A stretch of DNA of 40,845 bases from Phycisphaerales bacterium (lineage in GTDB: Bacteria > Planctomycetota > Phycisphaerae > UBA1845 > Fen-1342). Under the pieces are notes generated by a model. That model had not been told where the DNA came from. It did not search any database and saw only the letters and a list, made by a program, of their open reading frames with translations. The stretch lies in the NCBI GenBank assembly GCA_022839625.1, contig JALHJL010000036.1, forward strand, positions 1 through 40,845, written 5' to 3'. A program made the translations under genes and the position numbers. The number at the start of each line of letters is the position of its first letter. Position 1 is the stretch's first letter. Positions 25,247 through 33,022 of this stretch are shown one piece after another.

Positions 25247-26755
25247 CGTCACGGGCATGAGGGCCAGCGGTAGCAAGGCACCACTGCCGCACGCCGCCGG
25301 CGCCGGCGCCTCCGCGCTGGCGGCCGACTCCTCGATGTCCGGCTCGGTGTCAGGGATGGTGTGGCTGGCGCGGCCGGCAACGGCGGCGGCGGTAGCCGCC
25401 TCGACCACCTGCACGGTGACCGTGGTCGAGGCGCTCAAGGTCTTCAGGCCTTCGGGGGGCTGGTCGGTCACGAGCAGGTTGAAGTAGTAGGTGCCGACCT
25501 CGGTGGCCACCCAGGCGACGTCGCGCGACGCGAGGCCAAGCAGCGGCTGGAACGTGCGGAGCACCTCGTCGGTGGTCAGGAAGCCGCCGATCTCGTTGGT
25601 CTGCCGCCAGCGGTAGATCAGCGGGTCGCCGTCGGGATCGACCGAGAGCTGGGCGCTGAGCTTGATCTCGTCGCCGACGCGCACCGCAACGGTCCCCCCC
25701 GAGACCACCTTGCCATCCGCGTCCGAGATCGCCGCGCTGGGGGCGCGATTCTCGCGCACCTTCGGGATCACGCGAATGCGGACTTCGTCGGTCGAGGGCG
25801 GGGTGTTCACTCCGTCGTCAACCAGCAGGCGGTAGATGTAGTACGGCTTCTCGGCGGTGTTGACGACTTCCAGGGTCACCAGCGCGATCGGCCACTGCCC
25901 GGGACCCACACCGGGATCCGCGTCGGGATCGGGCTGCGGGTCGACCCGCTCGGGGCCGTCCAACCATTCCCAAGTGTAGTTGAGCTGGTCCTTGTCGAAG
26001 GTCTCCGGATCGAAGGGCGAAAACCCGACGTTCGATTGATCGAACGAGCGGCTGCCGTCCAGACGGACCGTATCGCCCGCCGAGACGAGCTGGTCGCCGC
26101 CGGCGTCCGCGAACGGGGGAGGATTGCCCGGTGCCAGATTCGGATTGCTGGTCGCGCAGATGAAAAAGCTCACTTCGTCGGGCGGGAAGTCCTGCGAGGT
26201 CGCATCGTTCCGAACGGTGAGCGTGACCCACCACAGCACGTCGTAATCGATCAACCCGCGCAGCCGGGCTTGGTTCGCGCCGTTGAACTGCGGCACCACG
26301 AATTGCAGCTCCACATCGGAAATGTTCCCTTCCGGCGGCGGAAACGCCGTGTAATAGTCGTTTACGTCTTCCTCGGAGTTCAGAAGCCGGTAGCGACCCG
26401 TGCGGTCGGTTGGTACGGTCGGCGGCTGCGGGCCGTACCTAAGCCCGTTGTGGATGAACGGGACCCAGAGCGAGTCCATCGTGAGCAGGAGAACCTGGTC
26501 GGTTTCCGAACCCTGGTCGTCGGCGTTGAAGTCGAGATCCTGAATCTGCATGCAGACGTACAGCCGCTGGGTCTCCACCAGGCACTCATCGATGAACGGC
26601 ACCCACGGGGTGGGGTTTGAGCAGGGCGTCGTCGAGAGCTGCAGGCTCACGAAGACAGGTGGGTTTTCGGTCCCCTGCGCACACAAGCGTCCCGTCCCGC
26701 ACCAAACCAGGGCGCTCAGCGCGGTCGCGATCAACGGGGTACGTAACCTGCTCAT
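25217..26755 (-). CDS. Secreted PKD-domain protein with C-terminal membrane anchor
   Basis: A 512-residue exported protein. Seen: a signal peptide (PLIATALSALVWCGTGRLCAQ), a beta-rich N-terminal region, two Ig-like PKD/cadherin-like domains (one around ADAGGDQLVSAGDTVRLDGS at about 210, one around GDEIKLSAQLSVDPDGDPLIYRW at about 380), and a C-terminal sorting-like tail: ACGSGALLP, a hydrophobic helix, then RGRRR at the very end. That Cys + helix + Arg tail resembles the surface-sorting tags known in Planctomycetes and myxobacteria. Start: ATG 26755 has GGAG 9 nt upstream; the GTG at 26782 is less likely. PKD domains usually mediate protein or polysaccharide contact. Last gene of a leftward five-gene cluster of exported proteins. 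Confidence 0.82.
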   Translation of the reverse strand: MSRLRTPLIATALSALVWCGTGRLCAQGTENPPVFVSLQLSTTPCSNPTPWVPFIDECLVETQRLYVCMQIQDLDFNADDQGSETDQVLLLTMDSLWVPFIHNGLRYGPQPPTVPTDRTGRYRLLNSEEDVNDYYTAFPPPEGNISDVELQFVVPQFNGANQARLRGLIDYDVLWWVTLTVRNDATSQDFPPDEVSFFICATSNPNLAPGNPPPFADAGGDQLVSAGDTVRLDGSRSFDQSNVGFSPFDPETFDKDQLNYTWEWLDGPERVDPQPDPDADPGVGPGQWPIALVTLEVVNTAEKPYYIYRLLVDDGVNTPPSTDEVRIRVIPKVRENRAPSAAISDADGKVVSGGTVAVRVGDEIKLSAQLSVDPDGDPLIYRWRQTNEIGGFLTTDEVLRTFQPLLGLASRDVAWVATEVGTYYFNLLVTDQPPEGLKTLSASTTVTVQVVEAATAAAVAGRASHTIPDTEPDIEESAASAEAPAPAACGSGALLPLALMPVTLWLLRGRRR

Positions 26756-26837
26756 TGCATGTAACTCCACGCGCTCATCCACCAGTATTGTACCGCCAGC
26801 GAAAAGTCACCGCGGAGAAATCCAAAATCGCGCTCGT

Positions 26838-27629
26838 CTACTGAGTCTCAGTCGCCCCGATCGTCACCAGCGCAAAAGCACCGTTGACGGGCTGCTCCAG
26901 GAACGTAAACGTCAGCGGCTCCCCTTCGCGAAACTCGTTCGCGCTACGCACCCCGCCGGCCGCGGTGAAAAACAGCCCCGGCTGGAGCGGCGAGCACGAG
27001 TATACGTCTACCTGGGCAAGAGTCTTGTACCCGCCGCCCGCCGGCGACGCACCGCTCAGCACTTCGCCAGTGACTGGGTCCGAAAACGTGAACGCCACGC
27101 TGTCGCACGAGACCGGCGGCTGGGAGAACATCAGCACCCGGTCAGGCGTCACCATCTCGAATGAGATGGTGGTCGGTGCGGATGGCTGCGACCCTTCGGC
27201 TGCCGACGCCCGGTTCAGTGTGACCGGCGTCGCCCCCGCTAGGCCCGGGCCGCTGTAGACGAACGTCCCCACCGGGAGCACGAAAGCGCTTCCGAGCCGA
27301 ACCTCGCGCGTCAATTGCGCGTAGCCGTTGCGGAGGAGCGAATCCTGTTGCCCGGCTGAACGAACGCTGCTCACCTCGACCCACGCCACAAACGAGGTTT
27401 CCAGGGTAGCCCCTGTATGGGCGTTGATGAACGTGAGCGTCAGCGGCCGGCGGAACGTCTCCTCGGCCCCGGTTCCGCCGGCTTGGCCGCCCGGCGTAAC
27501 TGTGGTTTGCCCGGCGACGCCATACTCCTCCGTGTAACCCAGGAACGGATTGCGCTCGAGCGTGGCGGACGTACACGACACCAGCAGCAACGAGCCGCCC
27601 AGGATGAGTGTGAACCGTACAGGCTGCAT
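26838..27629 (-). CDS. Predicted lipoprotein of unknown function
   Basis: A 263-residue predicted lipoprotein. Seen: signal peptide MQPVRFTLILGGSLLLVSC with lipobox LVSC (Cys19), so it should be lipid-anchored. The mature part is Gly/Ser/Thr-rich and beta-strand-like, with two CxxxxF-type segments (VSCDSVAFTFSDPVTG, VYSCSPLQPGLFF). No family is recognised. It starts 33 bp after the FG-GAP lipoprotein gene and is followed by the PKD gene, so it is likely cotranscribed. The ATG at 27629 has GAGGA upstream; the seven codons before it are not part of the signal. Confidence 0.72.
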   Translation of the reverse strand: MQPVRFTLILGGSLLLVSCTSATLERNPFLGYTEEYGVAGQTTVTPGGQAGGTGAEETFRRPLTLTFINAHTGATLETSFVAWVEVSSVRSAGQQDSLLRNGYAQLTREVRLGSAFVLPVGTFVYSGPGLAGATPVTLNRASAAEGSQPSAPTTISFEMVTPDRVLMFSQPPVSCDSVAFTFSDPVTGEVLSGASPAGGGYKTLAQVDVYSCSPLQPGLFFTAAGGVRSANEFREGEPLTFTFLEQPVNGAFALVTIGATETQ

Positions 27630-27662
27630 ATCGCGTGTCCTCGCTGTCAAGCGGCCCCGGCG

Positions 27663-30503
27663 CTAATCTCCCACACCGTATAGTAGGTAGGCCTCGCCCG
27701 CGGCGGCACGGTCGCGGGGCGCTGCGGAGACGGAACTGAGCAAAATGTCGCTGCGGCCGTCTCCGTCGATGTCGCCGGCCCGGGCGATCCCGCGGCTGCG
27801 GTCGCCCTGTTCGCCCAACCCGGCCCCCAGGTGGTCGCCGCTGTTGCGCCCAATGAACACAGCACCCGGCAGCGTCTCCGTCCCGATGTCTCGCAGGAAC
27901 AAGCGGCCGCGCTCCGTATACGTGCCGTCGTCCAGGAGGCTTCGGCGATTGGCAAGATACGGGGATCCGTAGATCAGATAAACGACGCCGCAATTGGTCC
28001 GGTCGATCTCCGCGTAGCCGTCCTGATCGAGGTCCAGCCGTACCGAGCGGTTCGGGGCGGCGATCAGGATGTCGTCGTTGCCGTCTCCGTCTACGTCGCC
28101 CACGCCGCAGACCCGCGCGCCGGCCAAGTCGCCGTCCAGCTCGCCCACGAAGATCACGCCCAGTCCGCGGGAGGCGATCTCGTCGAACGGAATCTCCCTT
28201 TCGGTCAGGTTGATGATCGTCCGGCTGCCGAACAGCACGGCGGCACCGCCCTGTCGGTTGTTTACCAGGGGCGAGCCGATGATCACGTCCGCGATCCCAT
28301 CGTTGTTAAAGTCCCCGGCGTCGGCCTGGGCTTGCCCGAGGCGCTCGCCGCGGTTGCCGACGATCCGAATGCCGTCCAGGACGCGTCGCGCCAAGCGGTT
28401 GGATGCGTTCATGGGCAGGCCGAGTTCTTCGATGGCCAACTCGGAGTTGACCATCAATTGCGGGTGACGGCCGAGCAGGATGAAGCACGCCCCGGCACCC
28501 TCGTTGCTGAGCGGGCTGCCGACCAGGAAGTCCTTCAGTCCGTCGGCGTTGAAATCCCCCACCGTCTCCCCTTGTCCGATTGAGGCGCCCTCAAAGCCGC
28601 CGTAGACCCGCAGGGTGGAAAACCGGGTCGGAGTGAAGTTGCCGACGATGTCGACCACCCCGGTGTGAATCCAGTTGGGGAAGCAGGGGGCGGAATCGTC
28701 CACGTCCACCCAGTATCCAGGGCTGCCGGGCAGCAACCCGGCGTTCGTGCTGAAGAGGCGCTGGTCGTCCAGAATGTAGCGGAAGGGGCCCTCGTGAGGC
28801 AGTTCAGTATCGGCGTCATTCCACGGGTCGACGCCGAAATACAGGCTCAGAACTCCGGCGCCCGGAATGCTCGTGCCGATGCTCGTGTTCACCACCGGAT
28901 CACGGTTGGGCACCGAGATCAGCACCGCGTTGAATGGGTAGGCGGACACCGTTTCACCGCACTGGTCGCCGAAGTCGTGCGTGTGAATCCGGCAGCCGAG
29001 TTGGGCCTGCTCCGTCGGAAGCCCCGGGAACGGGCCCAAGTGCCGATAGTACAGCGTTGGCCCGCCGCCGAACGTGACCGACGGCGCGTTGGGGCCGTAG
29101 AAGGTCTCGGCGCAGTCAACGGGGACGTTACCCGGAGTATGGGGCCGCTGGCCAAACTCGTCCAAGCGGAAGACGTGACCGCCTGGAAAGCCCAAGCCCG
29201 GGCGCAACGACGAGCCGGCCGCAATGACCACCCCGCCCGTTCGGAAGGCACCGTCGTTGTCGAGGAGGGCGAAGGCCGTCGAATCAGTGAACGGCAGACC
29301 GAAAGCGAATTCCCGCACGCCGTCGCCGGCGCCGACGTTCTCCCAGTCGCCCAGGACCGTGAAGCTGGTGATCCCGCGACTGGGCCGCACAGGGTCGGGT
29401 TGTTCCGCAACGCCCTGGTAGATCTCGCCCCGCATGAGGACGCCGGTGGAGTTCAGGTTGACCACGCCGCGAAAACGCTGTTGACGCCCATAGATCAGGT
29501 AGGCCTCTCCCACGCCGGTGCGGCGCGTGTTTACGACGTAGCTCGGCTTGCCAAACTGGGCCACCACCAGGAAGTCGCCGAAGCCGTCGCCGTCGATGTC
29601 CCCCGCGCTGGACAGGAAGCTCCCGGCGTTGTCCCGCGGGTTGAAGCCCTCAAACACGGCGCCCGCGATGGGGCGGTCGCCCAGTTCCAGGTCGCGCAGG
29701 TCAACGTGCCCGGCCAGGCGCGCGCGGAGTTGAATGCTCCCGGGCGCATAGAACGGAAACGTGTTCGTGCCATCCGAGACGAGCGCCAGAATACGGTACG
29801 TGCCCGGCTCGAAGGCCATCGTGGGCAGGTCAAAGGAGAAGCTGTCGCCGGTCTGGTTCGTGCTGTGATAGAGCAATACCTCGTTGCCGTTGGGCTGTTC
29901 GTCCGGATCGAGGTAGATATCGACGGTGTTGGTGGAGTCGGGGTCGTCCAGTTCCCACGCGACGGTAAACCGCGGATTGGTGCGCAGCGTCCGGTCGAAG
30001 ACCGCGGTGCCGCGCGCGCTGTTCACGGCGGGGTCGCTCGGCTGCAAGAAGTACAGCTCCGGGCGCTGATCGATCGTCACGCGGCCGGGGGCATAGCCCC
30101 ACTTCACGATCTGCCCGATCTCCTCCAGCACGACCCCGACGTAATACGTGCCCTTCTTCAGCCGGGTCGTGTCCACCAGAGCGGTCGTCTGCGTCAGCGG
30201 CAGGTTGGAGAACGCCACCACCTCGTTGCCGTTGTTCGGGTCGTTGTCCTCATCCATGATGATGTCGAGGACCGACGTGCGCGTCCGGGCGAAGACGCGC
30301 CAATTCACCTCCACCTGCGTTCCGCCGGTGATGGACAGGTCGTTGACGGGCGTCAGGACCTCGACCAGCGGATCGGACCGCAGCAAGGTCGTGTCTCCGG
30401 TCCCGCCCGCGATGTACTCGAGCGGCGACGTGCCCGTCGGACAGCCACCCAGCCCGGCGGCAACCACCACTGCCACCCAGATGACTCGCACTACAGCCCT
30501 CAT
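27663..30503 (-). CDS. FG-GAP/VCBS-repeat surface lipoprotein
   Basis: A 946-residue predicted surface lipoprotein. Seen: signal peptide with lipobox LGGC (Cys21); two related beta-sandwich domains in the N-terminal third, each with a D-I/Y-D-D-N/Q-PN(N)GNEV signature (LDIIMDEDNDPNNGNEV and VDIYLDPDEQPNGNEV); then at least five FG-GAP units with Ca2+-binding DxDxDGxxD loops: GDIDGDGFGDF (about 300), GDFNADGLKDF (about 650), GDFNNDGIADV (about 730), GDVDGDGNDDI (about 800), GDIDGDGRSDI (about 910). Such repeats build integrin-like beta-propellers that bind ligands or cells. Start ATG 30503 has GGAG 6 nt upstream; the open frame extends upstream to 31100 but that overlaps another lipoprotein gene. 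Central gene of the exported-protein cluster. Confidence 0.85.
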   Translation of the reverse strand: MRAVVRVIWVAVVVAAGLGGCPTGTSPLEYIAGGTGDTTLLRSDPLVEVLTPVNDLSITGGTQVEVNWRVFARTRTSVLDIIMDEDNDPNNGNEVVAFSNLPLTQTTALVDTTRLKKGTYYVGVVLEEIGQIVKWGYAPGRVTIDQRPELYFLQPSDPAVNSARGTAVFDRTLRTNPRFTVAWELDDPDSTNTVDIYLDPDEQPNGNEVLLYHSTNQTGDSFSFDLPTMAFEPGTYRILALVSDGTNTFPFYAPGSIQLRARLAGHVDLRDLELGDRPIAGAVFEGFNPRDNAGSFLSSAGDIDGDGFGDFLVVAQFGKPSYVVNTRRTGVGEAYLIYGRQQRFRGVVNLNSTGVLMRGEIYQGVAEQPDPVRPSRGITSFTVLGDWENVGAGDGVREFAFGLPFTDSTAFALLDNDGAFRTGGVVIAAGSSLRPGLGFPGGHVFRLDEFGQRPHTPGNVPVDCAETFYGPNAPSVTFGGGPTLYYRHLGPFPGLPTEQAQLGCRIHTHDFGDQCGETVSAYPFNAVLISVPNRDPVVNTSIGTSIPGAGVLSLYFGVDPWNDADTELPHEGPFRYILDDQRLFSTNAGLLPGSPGYWVDVDDSAPCFPNWIHTGVVDIVGNFTPTRFSTLRVYGGFEGASIGQGETVGDFNADGLKDFLVGSPLSNEGAGACFILLGRHPQLMVNSELAIEELGLPMNASNRLARRVLDGIRIVGNRGERLGQAQADAGDFNNDGIADVIIGSPLVNNRQGGAAVLFGSRTIINLTEREIPFDEIASRGLGVIFVGELDGDLAGARVCGVGDVDGDGNDDILIAAPNRSVRLDLDQDGYAEIDRTNCGVVYLIYGSPYLANRRSLLDDGTYTERGRLFLRDIGTETLPGAVFIGRNSGDHLGAGLGEQGDRSRGIARAGDIDGDGRSDILLSSVSAAPRDRAAAGEAYLLYGVGD

Positions 30504-30550
30504 CACGAACTCCAACACCTGACGGTCGCGCGCCGGCCTGCGCCGCGCGG

Positions 30551-31108
30551 TTATTGCCCTGCCCGGCGGATATAGGCGTAAACCTGGTACCCGGACCGCG
30601 AGATCGACGACTCCTGGATGGTGAACGTGATCCCGTCGCCACAGTCGTAATTGATGCCATCCAGCAACAGCACGCCGAACGCGTCGACCTCGATGTACGG
30701 TGCAGTGTCCAGGACGGCGGTGTCGGTCACGTTGTCGATCAGAAAGATGCGTGCCCCGGACTGCTTGATGTTCGAGACGTCCCCGACGGTGATTTCCGTG
30801 ATCGGACAGATCAGCATCTGTCCGCTCTTGTTGCGTGGCGCTACGCTCGTGGTGAAGGAGTCCGTCCGGTTGTCCGACGTGCGGTAGGCTACGCTCATGG
30901 CGGCCCAGCGGCCGGTGCGGTTCTCCACGTAGACCAACAGTCCCGGAGCATCGCCCGGCAGCGTGGCGACGCGCGTCCCGAACCCCAACGACGCCAGCAG
31001 GTCGGGATTCAGCACGTCCGTCACCTGCTGCACCAGCCCACAGCCGCCCAGCAGCATCGCGAGCGCCAGCCCTGCGCCCGCTCGATACAACCCCTTCCAA
31101 CTCGTCAT
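30551..31108 (-). CDS. Small predicted lipoprotein, paralogue of the 31131 gene
   Basis: A 185-residue predicted lipoprotein: signal peptide with lipobox LGGC (Cys23), then a beta-rich domain. Conserved between this protein and its neighbour are LICPITEI/LECPVAII and YDCGDGITFTI/YNCGDVIEIRL, giving two Cys that could form a disulphide, and a closing basic R-(A/G)-Q end. The ATG has a strong Shine-Dalgarno (AAAGGAG). It follows the neighbour by 22 bp and precedes the FG-GAP gene by 47 bp. Family not recognised. Confidence 0.73.
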   Translation of the reverse strand: MTSWKGLYRAGAGLALAMLLGGCGLVQQVTDVLNPDLLASLGFGTRVATLPGDAPGLLVYVENRTGRWAAMSVAYRTSDNRTDSFTTSVAPRNKSGQMLICPITEITVGDVSNIKQSGARIFLIDNVTDTAVLDTAPYIEVDAFGVLLLDGINYDCGDGITFTIQESSISRSGYQVYAYIRRAGQ

Positions 31109-31130
31109 TCGGACGCGCTCCTTTCAGAGC

Positions 31131-31673
31131 TTATTGCCCGCGAATCACCCGGACCGACACGGAGAACGTCGGCGACTCGACGGTCCCGGTCGACGAAAGC
31201 CGAATCTCGATCACGTCTCCGCAGTTGTATGCGTTGCCCGATTGCAGCATCGGCCCCGTGTATGGCACCGCGGCGGTAACGGCGGCGTCTGCCGTGCCGC
31301 CGACCAACACGGCCGTCGTCACCCGCTGGAAGTCCGCCCCAAGGCTGCCCGGCGCGATGATCGCCACTGGACATTCCAGCACCTCGTTCTGCTGTTTGCC
31401 CGCCGGCACCTCGGCGGAGAAGTTCCGCGCGCCCTTTGTGAGATCGCGCGCGTCGGCGGCCTCAAAGGCGTAGAACTCGGCGGCGTAGCGTGTCGTGTTG
31501 TTGAACGCGACGATCACGACGCCCTGCGGAGCTACGATCGACGCGGGATCGAACCCGAGCACCAGCGGCAGGCCAGGTGCCATAAGGTCTGCCACCAGAG
31601 GACAGCCGCCGGCCGACAGTGCCAGCACGCAAGTCGACCACAACGCCCAGCTTCGCGTCCACTTCGGTTGCAT
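31131..31673 (-). CDS. Small predicted lipoprotein, first gene of the exported cluster
   Basis: A 180-residue predicted lipoprotein: signal peptide MQPKWTRSWALWSTCVLALSAGGC-like with the modifiable Cys at 24 (lipobox AGGC, not the ideal LxxC), then a beta-rich domain paralogous to the next gene. Shared features are the internal Cys-Pro and Cys-Gly-Asp motifs and the final RGQ end. The start has GGAGG 6 nt upstream. It opens a leftward run of five exported-protein genes. The 278 bp upstream, up to the end of apt, show no clear promoter. Confidence 0.72.
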   Translation of the reverse strand: MQPKWTRSWALWSTCVLALSAGGCPLVADLMAPGLPLVLGFDPASIVAPQGVVIVAFNNTTRYAAEFYAFEAADARDLTKGARNFSAEVPAGKQQNEVLECPVAIIAPGSLGADFQRVTTAVLVGGTADAAVTAAVPYTGPMLQSGNAYNCGDVIEIRLSSTGTVESPTFSVSVRVIRGQ

Positions 31674-31951
31674 CAGGCGCCTCCAGCCGGATGGACCCCG
31701 GGCTTACCCAGCCGCTCACGGCCCGTCGCCGCACAGCCGCGGGAACCCGCAGTCGCGGACGATTTACCGCGCGGCCAAACGGGCAGCAAGCCGCAAACAC
31801 GGCCGCAACGGGCCATCCGGTTCGCCAGTGGAATTGTGGGGGTGCAGCCAACCCTCATGGGTGTCCGGCGCCGCGGGCGGAGCCTCGATTCGACTTCCGT
31901 CGCTAAGTCACTCGTGTGCGACAAGATAAGAAACCCTGCCCTCACCGCACC
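31674..31951. other. Gap between apt and the exported-protein cluster
   Basis: 278 bp. The cluster's promoter should be here, but I find no convincing pair of hexamers on the minus strand, and no gene or strong terminator hairpin. Confidence 0.3.
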
Positions 31952-32509
31952 CTAATACGATATAACGCTGAACACGGGGCAGTCGCCGAGTCGCGCACGA
32001 CCGTCGAGCGCGGCCAACTCGATCAGGACGGCGACCGCCTCGACCCGTCCGCCCGCCTGGCGCACCAGATCGCAGCAAGCCGCCAGCGTCCCCCCGGTTG
32101 CCAGCAGGTCGTCCACGATGAGCACGTTCTGCCCGGCCCGGATGGCGTCCGCGTGAATCTCCAGGGCATCGGTGCCATACTCCAACTGATACTCGCACCG
32201 ACGGGTCGCACGGGGCAGCTTGCCCGGCTTTCGCACGGGTACGAATCCGAGCGAAAGCGCCTTCGCCACGGCGGTTCCAAAAATGAAACCCCGGGATTCC
32301 GCACCCACGACCAGATCCAGATGCTTCCCGCGGAACGGCTGGGCCATGAGCTCCACGGCCATCGCCAGCCCGCGCGCGTCGGCCAGCAGCGGCGTAATGT
32401 CCCGGAACAACACACCGGGCCGCGGGAAGTCCGGCACGGCGCGAATCCACCGTTGGAGGTCGGCCGCGTCCGAAGCCGCGCGCCACGGGTCGTTCCGGAT
32501 TGCGTTCAC
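31952..32509 (-). CDS. apt: Adenine phosphoribosyltransferase
   Basis: Purine salvage enzyme forming AMP from adenine and PRPP. Seen: LQRWIRAVPDFPRPGVLFRDITPLL at the N-terminus, LVVGAESRGFIFG, and the PRPP-binding motif VLIVDDLLATGGTL. Length about 185 aa from the GTG at 32509 is typical (E. coli 183). The exact start is uncertain: in-frame GTGs at 32521, 32536 and 32548 are possible, none with a clear Shine-Dalgarno, and the open frame runs on to 32842 without family resemblance. Confidence 0.94.
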   Translation of the reverse strand: MNAIRNDPWRAASDAADLQRWIRAVPDFPRPGVLFRDITPLLADARGLAMAVELMAQPFRGKHLDLVVGAESRGFIFGTAVAKALSLGFVPVRKPGKLPRATRRCEYQLEYGTDALEIHADAIRAGQNVLIVDDLLATGGTLAACCDLVRQAGGRVEAVAVLIELAALDGRARLGDCPVFSVISY

Positions 32510-32610
32510 GGTGCTCGCCACAGACCACCGAATCACGTTGGCCGACACGGTCCCCGCGCCGCGCACACCGTGCCCGTCGCCGTTCCGCAGGGCCGCGGAT
32601 TCCGGGTCGC

Positions 32611-32639
32611 ATGGTAGCTTGGCCGGCTCGACGCTGCAA
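32611..32639 (-). promoter_or_regulatory. Weak candidate promoter for apt
   Basis: Reading leftward, TTGCAG (32634-32639) and TACCAT (32611-32616) are 17 bp apart, with three and four matches to consensus. Transcription would start near 32604, about 95 nt before the apt GTG. The match is weak. Confidence 0.28.
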
Positions 32640-32758
32640 CGCTTCCATGGCGGATTTGAGAACTCGTCCGCCGGGTGCCGATATGGCTGTTGGCGGAGGC
32701 CGGAGCCGGAGACCCGCGCGCCGTCCGTATAGGCGCGGCGGCCGGCCCCCGAGGAATC

Positions 32759-32971
32759 ATGGCGACCTGGATCTTCATCGTGGCTGCGACTGCGTTCGGC
32801 GGCGCCGTTGTGCTTTGGCACGCGGTCAGCAAGGCCAAGCACTTGAGCGAGGGGATGCTAGACGAGTATGCGCGGATGCTGGCGGCGGCGCGCCAGAAGA
32901 AGTCCAAGGAACTCGTGGGCCAGGGCAGCGCGGGCGGCGGCCAGCCCGACCCGCCGCCATCTTCGGGGTAA
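32759..32971 (+). CDS. Small single-pass membrane protein
   Basis: A 70-residue protein with one N-terminal membrane helix (ATWIFIVAATAFGGAVVLWH), a charged helical segment (KAKHLSEGMLDEYARMLAAARQKK) and a Gly/Pro-rich tail. GAGG precedes the ATG at 32759, which supports translation; an earlier in-frame ATG at 32675 lacks this. Divergent from apt and convergent with the TPR gene. No family recognised. Confidence 0.6.
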   Translation: MATWIFIVAATAFGGAVVLWHAVSKAKHLSEGMLDEYARMLAAARQKKSKELVGQGSAGGGQPDPPPSSG

Positions 32972-33022
32972 GCTGAGGTTCCAACTCTTGTCGTGAGTGC
33001 CGGGGAGCCACGGCCCGGCGGC

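Noticed and set aside
28665..30575. Plus-strand open frame (636 codons) opposite the FG-GAP gene
   Set aside because: No family resemblance; the FG-GAP repeats and lipobox are unmistakable on the minus strand.
30504..31100. Upstream extension of the FG-GAP frame
   Set aside because: It overlaps the 30551-31108 lipoprotein gene, and a signal peptide with its own ribosome binding site begins at 30503.
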